DNA from: Eubacterium plexicaudatum ASF492
GTDB taxonomy: Bacteria; Bacillota; Clostridia; Lachnospirales; Lachnospiraceae
Direction of reading: 5' to 3'
NCBI RefSeq assembly: GCF_000364225.2
Contig: NZ_AQFT02000001.1
Location: forward strand, 4,841,501-4,905,500
DNA length: 64,000 bases
The notes beneath the pieces were generated by a model. It searched no databases. It saw only the letters and a program-made list of their open reading frames with translations, and was not told the DNA's origin. The translations under genes were made by a program, and so were the position numbers. Below are positions 26,350 to 34,665 of this stretch, piece by piece. Positions within the stretch are counted from its first letter, which is position 1. Every line of letters starts with the position of its first letter.

Positions 26350-27963
26350 TTATTTCACTTCATATTTATTGGATTTCCGACACTGCTCTGGCAGGTTTGG
26401 AGACCATGGGAGCAGGTCTTCCAGAAAATCTCGGTTTGTGTCGTCTTCGTGTTTCGGTATCTCAGTCAGGAGATACTCCACGTATTCATAGACTTTCAGA
26501 TCGTTTGCCTTAGCAGTTTCGGTAATGCTGTAGATAATCGCGCTGGATCTGGCTCCGCGGATGGTGTCGATCAGCTTCCAGTTGTGCCTTCCGATACAAA
26601 AACCACGCAGTGTGGATTCTGTTGCATTGTTGTCCAGAGGGACTTCACCGTCTTCCAGAAATACGCGCAGATATCTTTCCTGATTCACGGAATAGGCAAA
26701 GGCTTTTCCTGTCTGGGATTTTGGCAGGACTTCACTCTGGTGTTTTTTTACCCACACAAAATAAGCGTCAACCAGGGGTTTTAGTTCCAGCTGCCTCCTG
26801 TGCTGCCGTTGTGCTGGTGTAAGCTCTGCCAGATCATTGTCCAGTTTATAGATCGCCCCGATCTGCTTTAGAGCATCATAGGCAAGCGTACCTTTACGCT
26901 CTTTTTCATCCTTTATAGCTTTCTGCGCATCTGCATATTTACGCCTCGCATGTGCCCAGCAGCCAGCAATCGTCAGGCCGGGGGTTTTTTCTTCCAGGGA
27001 ATGGTATGCCTGGTAACCGTCTGTAACACATACTCCCTGAAAATCTTTCAGAAACTCCTCTGGATGATCCTCCTTCCTGTCTTTCTGGTATTCATACAGG
27101 ACGATGGCTTCCTCATAAGATTTCCCGGTGCGGTAAATCCACATATAACTCTTTGAGCCGGCAGCTCTCCCGTCTTTTGAAACTTCGACAGTGGTTTCGT
27201 CTGCCTGCAGCACATGATACTGGTATAGAAGCTTATGCAGATAGTCATACAGAACTGCAAGATAGCGGTCAGCACACTCGATCGTCCAGTTCGCCATGTT
27301 CTGGCGGTTCAGGTTCACATCGTTGCGCTTGAACTCCTGCTCCATACGGTAAAGCGGAAGGGAGTTGACATATTTTCCATTGATGATGGCAGCTTCCAGG
27401 GATGGAGTGACAATGCTTCCCCGCAGCAGATCCTTTGGACGCTGTGCCTTTACAACGGTTTCATCATCCATACCGGCATAAACCGCTACATGGTGTTCTT
27501 TTACTTCAAAAGAAGCCGGATGGAATTCCAGCCTTTTATATACTTCATCTGGAAGACGCTTATATTTTCCATCCGGAAATGCTTCTTTTAGTTCTTCTTC
27601 TGACATTTCATGTTTTATAACCGTTACAGGCATTCCTTTTAAGTCGTCTTCACGTTTCCCTTTCTGCTTCTTTTTCCTGCGGATGACAACTTCCTCAAAA
27701 TCCGGTTCTTCTGCCTGTGTGCCCGGTTCGCTGGCTGTGGCTTCCGGTTCGTTAAAAAACAGGCTCATCTGCCCGTCAATCACATTCATTTTTTCAGAAT
27801 GCCGTCCGAAACGCTGTCCGCGCAGAATGGCTATCTGTTCTAGGATCAGTTCCTGGTTTTGAGTCATCCGGGCAATATTTTTCTGCAGCGAGAGTATGAT
27901 CCCGATGAGTTCATCCCTGTCGGCATTATTCAGTTCATCTGCTGTATAGATCATCTTTTCCAT
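26350..27963 (-). CDS. tnpC: IS66 transposase TnpC
   Basis: Protein of 537 residues from the ATG at 27963. N-terminal leucine-zipper-like helix (ELIGIILSLQKNIARMTQNQ), RGQRFGRHSEKM, then the zinc-binding and DDE domains, with QADETTVEVSKDGRAAGSKS, GCWAHARRKYADA and NATESTLRGFCIGRHNW, which holds the last catalytic Glu. It carries out cut-and-join of IS66. A TTG 60 bases further upstream would also be in frame. Confidence 0.93.
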   Translation of the reverse strand: MEKMIYTADELNNADRDELIGIILSLQKNIARMTQNQELILEQIAILRGQRFGRHSEKMNVIDGQMSLFFNEPEATASEPGTQAEEPDFEEVVIRRKKKQKGKREDDLKGMPVTVIKHEMSEEELKEAFPDGKYKRLPDEVYKRLEFHPASFEVKEHHVAVYAGMDDETVVKAQRPKDLLRGSIVTPSLEAAIINGKYVNSLPLYRMEQEFKRNDVNLNRQNMANWTIECADRYLAVLYDYLHKLLYQYHVLQADETTVEVSKDGRAAGSKSYMWIYRTGKSYEEAIVLYEYQKDRKEDHPEEFLKDFQGVCVTDGYQAYHSLEEKTPGLTIAGCWAHARRKYADAQKAIKDEKERKGTLAYDALKQIGAIYKLDNDLAELTPAQRQHRRQLELKPLVDAYFVWVKKHQSEVLPKSQTGKAFAYSVNQERYLRVFLEDGEVPLDNNATESTLRGFCIGRHNWKLIDTIRGARSSAIIYSITETAKANDLKVYEYVEYLLTEIPKHEDDTNRDFLEDLLPWSPNLPEQCRKSNKYEVK

Positions 27964-28231
27964 ATCACAATTATAGCAGAAACAGGATATTCCTGCTGAA
28001 AAATTTTTGACCGGCTTCGTCAAAATGACGACAGACTATACCGTCACAAAAGGCGCTTTCAAAGATATCGGATTATTTTTTGGATTTAATTAGAAAAAAG
28101 CGCAAAGCTGTTTCTGAAAGCTGCACAGGACGTTTCTGTACAGCTTTCTTCCCTGTACAGAAACGGGAAAGCGACACCGGAAAAGGGGCAGGAAATTTCT
28201 ATGTTTTGCACAAAACCTGTCATCATGCCTG

Positions 28232-28591
28232 TCAGCAGGTCCTTTCCGGTGTGACTTCCTGGATCCTTCTTTTCTGCTCGACGGCAAGCCCCTGCATCAG
28301 CCATGTGAACTGTTCCGGTGTGATCTCACGGGCTTCTGACGCTGTTCTTGGCCACTGAAAGCGCCCCGCTTCGAGTCTTTTATAAACAAGCACAAAGCCG
28401 TCGCCTTCCCATAAAAGTCCTTTGATGCGGTCTGTCCGCCTGCCGCAGAACAGAAAAAGGCAGCCTTTTTGAAACGGGTCCAGCGAAAAATGATCCTGTA
28501 CAACTCTGGCCAGGCCGTCGATTCCAAAACGGAGATCCGTGTAGCCGTACGCCAGGTAAATCCGGCTGTATCGTTTTACATTACCAAGCAT
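28232..28591 (-). CDS. tnpB: IS66 accessory protein TnpB
   Basis: Protein of 119 residues with the standard IS66 Orf2 pattern: YLAYGYTDLRFGIDGLARVV, LFLFCGRRTDRIKGLLWEGDGFVLVYKRLE and ITPEQFTWLMQGL. Needed with TnpA for efficient IS66 transposition; its biochemical role is not settled. It overlaps tnpA by 11 bases and is unrelated to the RNA-guided TnpB of IS605. Confidence 0.93.
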   Translation of the reverse strand: MLGNVKRYSRIYLAYGYTDLRFGIDGLARVVQDHFSLDPFQKGCLFLFCGRRTDRIKGLLWEGDGFVLVYKRLEAGRFQWPRTASEAREITPEQFTWLMQGLAVEQKRRIQEVTPERTC

Positions 28592-28925
28592 TGGCCAGCG
28601 CCTCCATAACTTTTTGGATAAAACCTGCCGAAGCAGATTCGGTTACTTCTATGGTAATATTTCCTTTTCTGATAACCGCTGCGGCTGGTGCAGGGAGCTG
28701 CTCTTGACAGATGTCTGCCGAAATTTCAACAAAAGGCGATGCCTGCGGGGGCTGTCCTGTATTTTCCACTGCCTTCCTGCGGAGTATTCTCAGCCAGTAA
28801 TAATACCTGGACTCTTTGATATTCCTGTCATGACACCATTCCCTGACGGTCATGCCGCTTTCCATGCGTTCCTTTATGAGCACGGCCCAGCGCTCTGCGA
28901 TTACATCGTGTTTTAAATCTGACAC
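28581..28925 (-). CDS. tnpA: IS66 accessory protein TnpA
   Basis: Protein of 114 residues. The helix-turn-helix part is ERWAVLIKERMESGMTVREW then NIKESRYYYWLRILRR, as in IS66 TnpA. A variable Pro/Ala-rich C-terminus follows. It is the first gene of the element and is transcribed away from the right end. Confidence 0.9.
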   Translation of the reverse strand: MSDLKHDVIAERWAVLIKERMESGMTVREWCHDRNIKESRYYYWLRILRRKAVENTGQPPQASPFVEISADICQEQLPAPAAAVIRKGNITIEVTESASAGFIQKVMEALANAW

Positions 28926-29557
28926 TAACTACACCTCACTTTCAAAACTGGTATGAGTTTTCAAAGCTATGTACATGGACTGTGAAAAGTGATATAAGTT
29001 TTCACAGTTTCAATAGTAACTAATAATAGCCTTGAGATAGATTATTCTCAAGGCCATTATATACAAATTTCTTCTATTATGCACGGTACGCGCTTTTTAC
29101 CGTTTACATTCATAATCCGATGACGATGGCGTTTGGCGATCATGGTGATATGCAGAGAGCGATGGAAATGCTGGATGAGGTGAAGGAGAGCATTATTAAT
29201 GCTTACGAAATCCGTACAAGCCTCAGTCGTGCGAAACTGTCTCATCTGATGGATTCAGAAACCTGGATGAATGCAAATAAGGCGATTGAGCTTGGATTTG
29301 CAGATGATGTTTTGAAAGATGACAAAAGGGGCAGTTCCAATGAAGCATTTGCTTTTAGTGCAAAGGCTGCGCAGGTGTCTTTGATGAATAAGCTTTCAAA
29401 ACCGGCAACAAAGGTTCACAAGGATAGTCCTGCAAAAGCTGCAGTTATCAACAAGCCTGAGGTTCAGGCAGACGCTACACCTGCTGATGAAGTAGGTACA
29501 CCAATTAAGGATCTCGATAAGAGATTGAGTTTATTGAAATAATGGGAGGATTTTGAC

Positions 29558-30763
29558 ATGAGTAAGGTAAATGAATTAAGAAGTCAGAGAGCAAAGGCGT
29601 GGGATCAGGCAAAGGCATTCCTGGATTCTCACAGAAATGAAAAGGGTATTCTTTCAGCAGAAGATACCGCAGCATATGAAAAGATGGAGCAGGAGATTGT
29701 GGATCTTGGCCATGAGATTGAGCGTCAGGAGAGAATGGATGCGTTAGAGCGCGAGCTTGCGGCACCTGTGAATACTCCAATTACTGCAAAGCCTGAAAGT
29801 CGTAAGGTTGATGAGAAGATTGGCCGTTCTTCAGATGCATATAAGAAGGCGTTCTGGAGCCAGGCACGTGCAAAGGATGGTATTGGATATGAGATTCGCA
29901 ATGCACTTTCTGAAGGTGTAGATAGCGAAGGTGGTTATCTTGTACCGGATGAGTTTGAGAAGACTCTTGTTTCTGCCTTAGCTGAGACCAATGCAGTTCG
30001 TGAGCATGCGCACGTATTTAATACTTCAAACGGTACTCACAAGATTCCGGTTGTTGTATCTAAGGGCAGTGCAGCATGGATTGATGAGAATGGTGCTTAC
30101 ACTGAATCTGACGATGTATTCGGAATGGAGCAGATTGATGCTCACAAGGTAGGAACTATCATCAAGGTTTCTGAAGAGCTCCTTTATGATTCTGCATTCG
30201 ATCTTGAGAATTATTTCCGTGAGGAATTTGCAAGACGTATCGGTGACTGTGAGGAGGATGCATTTCTTAATGGTAACGGAACTAAGAAGCCTACCGGTCT
30301 CTTAAATGCAACTGGTGGAGCTCAGGTTGGAGTGACAGCTGCAAGTGCAACTGCAATTACTGCAGATGAGCTTATCGATCTGTTCTACAGCGTGAAGAGT
30401 CCTTACCGTAAGAACGCAATCTGGGTGCTTAATGATGCAACAGTTCGTGCAATCAGAAAGCTCAAGGATGGTAATGGTCAGTATTTATGGCAGCCTGCGC
30501 TTCGTGAGGGTGAGTTTGATACTATCCTTGGAAAGAAGATTTACACTTCACCTTTTATGCCTACTGCGGCAGCCGGTGCGAAGACAATTCTTTTCGGTGA
30601 CCTTTCCTACTACTGGATTGGTGATCGCCAGGGCGTAACCTTCAAGCGTCTCAATGAGAGATTTGCTGATTATGGTCAGGTTGGCTTCCTTGCATCTAAG
30701 AGAGTTGATGGTAAGCTTGTGCTTCCTGAAGCCGTTAAGGTTCTTCAGCAGGCTGCAAAATAA
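29558..30763 (+). CDS. HK97-type major capsid protein
   Basis: Protein of 401 residues. The first 100 or so residues form the charged coiled-coil delta domain (LRSQRAKAWDQAKAFLDSHRNE ... DALERELAAP) that acts as scaffold. The fold domain follows: GGYLVPDEFEKTLVSAL, IKVSEELLYDSAFDLENYF, FLNGNGTKKPTGLLNATGG and the C-terminal VGFLASKRVDGKLVLPEAV. The preceding protease would remove the delta domain. Gene intact, with a GGGAGGATTT ribosome site. Confidence 0.94.
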   Translation: MSKVNELRSQRAKAWDQAKAFLDSHRNEKGILSAEDTAAYEKMEQEIVDLGHEIERQERMDALERELAAPVNTPITAKPESRKVDEKIGRSSDAYKKAFWSQARAKDGIGYEIRNALSEGVDSEGGYLVPDEFEKTLVSALAETNAVREHAHVFNTSNGTHKIPVVVSKGSAAWIDENGAYTESDDVFGMEQIDAHKVGTIIKVSEELLYDSAFDLENYFREEFARRIGDCEEDAFLNGNGTKKPTGLLNATGGAQVGVTAASATAITADELIDLFYSVKSPYRKNAIWVLNDATVRAIRKLKDGNGQYLWQPALREGEFDTILGKKIYTSPFMPTAAAGAKTILFGDLSYYWIGDRQGVTFKRLNERFADYGQVGFLASKRVDGKLVLPEAVKVLQQAAK

Positions 30764-30775
30764 GTAACTGAAGAC

Positions 30776-30803
30776 GGGGCTCAGAGATAATACTCTGGGC
30801 TCC
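30776..30803 (+). terminator. 11-bp hairpin between capsid and head-fibre genes
   Basis: GGGGCTCAGAG pairs with CTCTGGGCTCC over ATAATA with two G-U pairs; TTGATTTT follows. It could reduce transcription after the highly expressed capsid gene. Confidence 0.62.
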
Positions 30804-30824
30804 TTGATTTTGGAGGTGTTGAAC

Positions 30825-31154
30825 ATGAGTAATGTTAAGAATTATACAGAGCAGGGTGGCGAAAAGACCGTCATCGGTGGAACTTTGGAATTCACTGATG
30901 ATGCTAAAGTTGTAAATATGCCCGGTGGTGGAAGTGGATATGTTCTTCCGCCTGCATCTTATGACAAGCTGGGCGGCATTAAAGTAGGTGGTGGTCTTTA
31001 TATTCATGAAGATGGAACATTAGGAGCATCTATTGATTGTCCTGCGGATCATCAGGAAGACAGTACTGCTACAACAGTTGCTGCACTTAAGGATGATTTT
31101 AATGCCCTTTTAGCAAAACTTAAGGATGCCGGTTTGATGATTGCAAACGGTTAA
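30825..31154 (+). CDS. Head fibre-like protein
   Basis: Protein of 109 residues, MSNVKNYTEQGGEKTVIGGT, with a Gly-rich beta segment (VNMPGGGSGYVLPPASYDKLGGIKVGGGLYIHEDGTL) and a C-terminal helix TTVAALKDDFNALLAKLKDAGLM. The two ends resemble proteins called head fibre (phi29 gp8.5-like) that follow capsid genes in Firmicutes phages. The Gly-rich middle looks like the collar of decoration or fibre proteins. The start is set by GGAGGTG. Role inferred from position and similarity. Confidence 0.72.
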   Translation: MSNVKNYTEQGGEKTVIGGTLEFTDDAKVVNMPGGGSGYVLPPASYDKLGGIKVGGGLYIHEDGTLGASIDCPADHQEDSTATTVAALKDDFNALLAKLKDAGLMIANG

Positions 31155-31173
31155 TGCTGTGAGGTGATGTTTG

Positions 31174-31452
31174 ATGGCAGTGGTTACATTAGGCGAAATG
31201 AAGAATTATCTGAGGGTGGACTTCGATGACGATGATGCACTGCTTGAGGGCATCATTATTCAGAGCCAGCAGATATGTATGGATGTGGCAAGGTTTACAG
31301 ACCAGGAAGAGTTTGAGAAACAGCCTGTGAGTAAGATTGCGGTGATGTATGCGGTGGCTTATCTATATGAGCATCGTGAGGGTGCAGACCATAAGGCTCT
31401 CACCGTAGGGCTTCGGGCTTTGCTCTTTGGAATCCGAACACCGGAATTTTGA
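31174..31452 (+). CDS. Head-tail connector protein (gp6-like)
   Basis: Protein of 92 residues, MAVVTLGEMKNYLRVDFDDDDALLEGIIIQSQQIC, the helical start shared by HK97 gp6-type connectors, and an all-helical C-terminus ending LRALLFGIRTPEF. It forms the ring under the portal. The ATG at 31174 is preceded by GTGAGGTG. First of four short connector genes in the usual order. Confidence 0.85.
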   Translation: MAVVTLGEMKNYLRVDFDDDDALLEGIIIQSQQICMDVARFTDQEEFEKQPVSKIAVMYAVAYLYEHREGADHKALTVGLRALLFGIRTPEF

Positions 31453-31465
31453 TGGGAGGTAGCCG

Positions 31466-31807
31466 ATGGACATTGGATTATTAAATGAGAAGGTTACGTT
31501 CCAGAAGAATACTGTGATTACCGATTCTATCGGAAATCATAAGAACGGTTGGGAAGATTTCTATATCTGTCATGCAACGATTGGCGGTGAGGGTATGGCA
31601 AGCTCCAAGGAAAAGGAAGAGGCCGGAACAATTGTGGAAGATGTGGGGATGACGGTAACGATTCGTTACTGTAAAAAAGCATCGGAGATTGGTTCTACTA
31701 CTCACAGGATTATTTTTAAGGGTGAAATCTATGATATCACGAATGTGGATCATACGAATTTCAAGAAGAAGTGCCTGAAATTTAGCTGCAGGAAAGTGAG
31801 GCGGTAA
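31466..31807 (+). CDS. Phage head closure / head-tail adaptor protein
   Basis: Protein of 113 residues, MDIGLLNEKVTFQKNTVITDSIGN, a beta-rich SPP1 gp16-type head-closure protein (also called phage head-tail adaptor). HKNGWEDFYICHATIGG and IIFKGEIYDITNVDH match the family pattern. It seals the head after packaging and docks the tail. GGGAGGTAG precedes the ATG. Confidence 0.85.
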   Translation: MDIGLLNEKVTFQKNTVITDSIGNHKNGWEDFYICHATIGGEGMASSKEKEEAGTIVEDVGMTVTIRYCKKASEIGSTTHRIIFKGEIYDITNVDHTNFKKKCLKFSCRKVRR

Positions 31808-31809
31808 GC

Positions 31810-32190
31810 ATGGCAACGGACAGATGCAGGATTGACCAAATGGCTCATGTCATTATGGAAGGTTTGCAGGAATACGCTGACCTTGCGACAGAGGATATGA
31901 AGGCCGCTGTGAAGAAAGCAGGTAATAAAGCCAAAAGGGAAGTACAGGCAGGTGCTCCGGTTAAGACTGGGAAATATAAAAAGAGTTGGGCTGTAAAAAC
32001 GACGAAGGAGAATGCAAACGCGATGGAAGTCACGGTGCATTCCAGGAACCGTTATCGGCTGGCACATCTGCTTGAATTTGGACATGCCAAGCGTGGTGGT
32101 GGCAGAACGAGAGCCTTTCCGCATATCGCTCCGGCAGAAGCAGCTGCAGCTGAACTTTTGGAAAAGGAAGTAGAGAAAGCTTTGAAGTGA
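31810..32190 (+). CDS. HK97 gp10-like tail-completion protein
   Basis: Protein of 126 residues with the HK97-gp10 signature: KAGNKAKREVQAGAPVKTGKYKKSW and HLLEFGHAKRGGGRTRAFPHI. The family caps the tail tube at the head-tail joint. Starts two bases after the previous stop. Confidence 0.88.
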   Translation: MATDRCRIDQMAHVIMEGLQEYADLATEDMKAAVKKAGNKAKREVQAGAPVKTGKYKKSWAVKTTKENANAMEVTVHSRNRYRLAHLLEFGHAKRGGGRTRAFPHIAPAEAAAAELLEKEVEKALK

Positions 32191-32208
32191 TTCGCAGAGG
32201 TGATGTTA

Positions 32209-32520
32209 ATGGAAGAACTGGTTCAGATTATTCAGGAAATGCAGATTCCCTTTGCCTATGATCACTTTGCAGAGGGAGAAAGTCCTGATCCGCCATTCAT
32301 TTGTTATCTGATTCCGGGCAGAGATAACTTTGCTGCCGATGGTAAGGTGTATTTCAAGATGAATGAAGTCAGGATTGAAGTTTACACCGATTTCAAGGAT
32401 CCTTCTTTGGAATCGAGAGTAGAGGATGTCTTAGACAGACACGAGATTTTTTATAACAAGTCGGAAACATGGATCCAGAGCGAGAAGCTTTATGAGGTCA
32501 TGTATGCCTTTGAGATGTAA
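32209..32520 (+). CDS. Tail terminator / minor tail protein
   Basis: Protein of 103 residues, MEELVQIIQEMQIPFAYDHFAE. CYLIPGRDNFAADGKVYFKMNEVRIEVYTDFKDPSLE fits the tail-terminator-like proteins at this place in clostridial phages. The ATG at 32209 is chosen over 32200 or 32203 because GAGGTG lies seven bases before it. The stop codon lies inside a palindrome (32509-32530). Confidence 0.75.
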   Translation: MEELVQIIQEMQIPFAYDHFAEGESPDPPFICYLIPGRDNFAADGKVYFKMNEVRIEVYTDFKDPSLESRVEDVLDRHEIFYNKSETWIQSEKLYEVMYAFEM

Positions 32521-32619
32521 ACATCTCAAAGCATGCCGCCGGCGGATGGCAGAAATGCACAAAGGAAGATGTCAGCTAAAGCTGACGTGCATTTCGCCAC
32601 AATTTTGCCGAGGCAAAAT
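32509..32619 (+). promoter_or_regulatory. Cluster of four RNA hairpins before the major tail gene
   Basis: In order: TTTGAGATGT/ACATCTCAAA (32509-32530, containing the upstream TAA), CCGCCGGCGG (32536-32545), GAAATGCAC/GTGCATTTC (32552-32595) enclosing GTCAGC/GCTGAC, and ATTTTGCC/GGCAAAAT (32602-32619). Every arm is perfect. No T run follows, so this looks more like a leader structure or mRNA stabiliser than a simple terminator. Confidence 0.65.
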
Positions 32620-32647
32620 CGAATTTATGAAATGGAGGGTTTGAATA

Positions 32648-33232
32648 ATGGCTAATAATAAGGTCAAATACAATCTTAAGAATGCGCATTATGCGATGCT
32701 TCAGACAAGTGAGGAAGGTGTAGTTTCCTTCGGCACTCCTGTTGCATTACCTGGTGCTGTTTCGATTTCTCTGGATGCCAATGGGGAACCGGAGAATTTC
32801 TATGCTGATGGTACAGCATACTATGTAATAAATAACAACATGGGTTATGACGGTGATCTGGAGCTTGCGATGATTCCTGAGGATTTCAGGGTATCTGCTT
32901 TGAATGAGACTCTGGATGATAACAAGGTTCTGATTGAGGATGCGAACTCTGAGTTGAACAGATTTGCTCTTCTTTTTGAGTTCGATGGAGATGTGAAGCA
33001 TATCCGTCATGTCCTTTATAACTGCTCTGCAAGTAGACCTGGCATCGAGGGCAAGACAAACGAAGAGAGCAGGGAGGTACAGACGGAAACTCTTACCATC
33101 AAGGCAACACCGCTTCCTTCCGGTGTGGTTAAGGCTAAGACCGGTAATGAAACAGACAGTACGGTTTATGCCGATTGGTACAAGGCGGTTTACATGCCAA
33201 CCATTACCGGTGTGAACACAAATGTAGAATGA
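32648..33232 (+). CDS. Major tail tube protein
   Basis: Protein of 194 residues, MANNKVKYNLKNAHYAMLQT then LPGAVSISLDANGEPENFYADGTAYYV, the pattern of phi13/TP901-type major tail proteins. AEWYKAVYMP-type ending is present as ADWYKAVYMP. Position after the connectors and before the tail chaperones confirms it. GGAGGG precedes the ATG. Confidence 0.92.
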   Translation: MANNKVKYNLKNAHYAMLQTSEEGVVSFGTPVALPGAVSISLDANGEPENFYADGTAYYVINNNMGYDGDLELAMIPEDFRVSALNETLDDNKVLIEDANSELNRFALLFEFDGDVKHIRHVLYNCSASRPGIEGKTNEESREVQTETLTIKATPLPSGVVKAKTGNETDSTVYADWYKAVYMPTITGVNTNVE

Positions 33233-33242
33233 TAAGTTTGAT

Positions 33243-33272
33243 GGGCTGGGACAGAAATGTCCTGGCTCTTTT
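33243..33272 (+). terminator. 11-bp GAAA-loop hairpin with T run after the major tail gene
   Basis: GGGCTGGGACA pairs with TGTCCTGGCTC over GAAA (33254-33257) with three G-U pairs, followed by TTTT. It lies ten bases after the major tail gene stop, where partial termination would lower minor tail gene expression. Confidence 0.75.
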
Positions 33273-33301
33273 ACTTTATTTTGAAAGAGAGGACTTTGAT
33301 T

Positions 33302-33721
33302 ATGAGTATGGTTAAGAATATCGAAATTGACGGAAAGCAGGTGCCTTTTAGAGCCAGTGCTGCGATTCCGAGAATATACAGGATGAAGTTCCAGAGAGAT
33401 ATCTACAAGGATCTGGCGTCTTTGGAGAAGGCGATTGACAGCAACACTGAGGAAGTAAGCAACCTTGATTTGTTCTCTTTGGAGATGTTTGAAAACATTG
33501 CCTATGTTATGGCAAAGCATGCAGACCCGAGTATTCCTGATACACCGGAAGAGTGGCTGGATGATTTTAATACATTCAGTATTTATCAGGTGCTTCCAAA
33601 GATTATAGAGCTTTGGGGATTGAATGTCAGATCGGATGCAGAGGCTAAAAAAACTTCGTGCAACAGACCGTCCGATGACAACACCGCTGTTCCTGTTGAG
33701 GTGCGTCCAGTTGGGGATTAG
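33302..33721 (+). CDS. Tail assembly chaperone, upstream reading frame (gpG-like)
   Basis: Protein of 139 residues, MSMVKNIEIDGKQVPFRASAAIPRIYR, then FSLEMFENIAYVMAKHADPSIPDTPEEWLDDFNTFSIYQVLPKIIELWG. This matches the first product of the overlapping tail chaperone pair that wraps the tape measure. Near the end it crosses AGGCTAAAAAAACTTCG (seven A at 33647-33653). The start at 33302 follows GAGAGGA. Confidence 0.85.
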   Translation: MSMVKNIEIDGKQVPFRASAAIPRIYRMKFQRDIYKDLASLEKAIDSNTEEVSNLDLFSLEMFENIAYVMAKHADPSIPDTPEEWLDDFNTFSIYQVLPKIIELWGLNVRSDAEAKKTSCNRPSDDNTAVPVEVRPVGD

Positions 33722-33848
33722 TATCAGGGATTTGGATTTACTCACGATAGGAATGGTGAATGATATGTATGTGGAGAGCGGAAATGATCAGGATGCGGAC
33801 AAGAATTACAGTGTGCTGGCTACACAGGCTGATTTTGACCGATTTTAG
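33624..33848 (+). CDS. Tail assembly chaperone, downstream frame (gpGT-like extension)
   Basis: An overlapping frame containing RLKKLRATDRPMTTPLFLLRCVQ, DLDLLTIGMVNDMYVES and the end LATQADFDRF, which fits the T domain of lambda GT-type chaperones. It has no convincing ribosome site of its own and is most likely made by ribosomal frameshifting on the A run 33647-33653. As read the shift is +1; if the run has lost one A, as in other genes here, it would be a standard -1 slip. Confidence 0.75.
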   Translation: MSDRMQRLKKLRATDRPMTTPLFLLRCVQLGISIRDLDLLTIGMVNDMYVESGNDQDADKNYSVLATQADFDRF

Positions 33849-33891
33849 TGAGAGATTTTCTTTCATGTACCTATTCTCAATGTATTTTGGA

Positions 33892-33919
33892 TGACAGATG
33901 GAAAAGATGTTGATATAAT
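33892..33919 (+). promoter_or_regulatory. Possible promoter of the AT-rich cargo cassette
   Basis: TGACAG (33892-33897), 16-base spacer, TATAAT (33914-33919), 73 bases before the ATG at 33993. It is AT-rich compared with the surrounding phage DNA. Confidence 0.5.
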
Positions 33920-33992
33920 AACTTATGGGATTTTGATTATGTTACAGATTTAAAGGTTATGAATATAAACCGTAAATTGAGAGGTACAAACA

Positions 33993-34436
33993 ATGGCCGA
34001 TGAGATTTTATTAAAAGCACCTAAGGTTGAGCAGCAAGTTAATATTACAATAAGTGGGGAAAATAAGTTGTATGATATAGCAGATACAATAAACTGTATG
34101 TTAAACGGTAGAAATTTACAGGATTACTGGAAATCCAAACAACAATTATTTATTGATTTAGTACAAGCAAAGGCTGATTATTGTAGTAATCAAACGGAAA
34201 TAAATGCAAAGAGATTCATAAAAATAGCAAATGCTTACAAAGCTATGACGAATCCTGCTTTTGGTAAACTTGAACAAGAATTTGAAGAAACGATACAGGA
34301 TGCAAAAAAGTTAATTCGTTGTCCTGAAAGCCTTGATAGTTTCTCAATAATGTGCTTTAAGAAAGCTTTTTCATCTTTTGAGGTATTACAGGCATATGGG
34401 ACAAATGTGGATAAGTTTTTTGAACTTTTCAAATAA
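33993..34436 (+). CDS. Cargo protein A of unknown function
   Basis: Protein of 147 residues, MADEILLKAPKVEQQVNITI, soluble and mostly helical, rich in Lys, Asn and Ile, with no motif that I recognise. GAGAGGT precedes the ATG. It lies between the tail chaperones and the tape measure, two genes that are normally adjacent, and is clearly more AT-rich than the phage genes around it. With cargo gene B it forms an inserted cassette (moron). Immunity, anti-defence or toxin-antitoxin roles are all possible. Confidence 0.62.
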   Translation: MADEILLKAPKVEQQVNITISGENKLYDIADTINCMLNGRNLQDYWKSKQQLFIDLVQAKADYCSNQTEINAKRFIKIANAYKAMTNPAFGKLEQEFEETIQDAKKLIRCPESLDSFSIMCFKKAFSSFEVLQAYGTNVDKFFELFK

Positions 34437-34665
34437 TTGTCAGACATAAAAATGATTTTTTAGACGTATCTTAATAAATTTCGGTTTAAGCAGTTTATAT
34501 CTGGGATAAAAACTAATCACAATATCATTCTAATTTAACGATTTAATTGGAAAGCGGGCATAATTATGGTAAAAAGATATTATTTGGATGGAAAATGTAT
34601 TTTTATTATGATATGGATGTGTTTTCATCAGATGAAGACTACACTAATGTCAATGAACTGTTTAT

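Larger units (their letters stand above)
26276..29107 (-). mobile_element. IS66 family insertion sequence, 2832 bp
   Basis: Terminal inverted repeats begin GTAAACGGTAAAA at both ends. The 8-bp target duplication ATTCATAA flanks the element at 26268-26275 and 29108-29115, the usual size for IS66. It contains tnpA, tnpB and tnpC on the minus strand, all intact, so it may be active. A perfect hairpin (GCCTTGAGA/TCTCAAGGC) lies near the right end. Confidence 0.95.
25917..29542 (+). pseudogene. ClpP-type prohead protease, split by IS66
   Basis: A GTG at 25917 after GAGGAGGGA starts VKNKKFWNWKNQTSPP. The Ser protease fold is clear: VIWLNSPGGDCIAASQIY and the nucleophile region GIAASAASVIAMAG. IS66 interrupts at MMIH; removing the element and one copy of its 8-bp duplication restores MMIHNPMTMAFGDHGDM and the rest to 29542 (about 260 residues). 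The enzyme trims the capsid delta domain. With the insertion in place the left piece stops inside the IS, so head maturation should fail. Confidence 0.92.

Noticed and set aside
32747..33745. 332-codon frame antisense to the tail and chaperone genes
   Set aside because: Antisense to well-recognised structural genes, no promoter or ribosome site, and no known motif.
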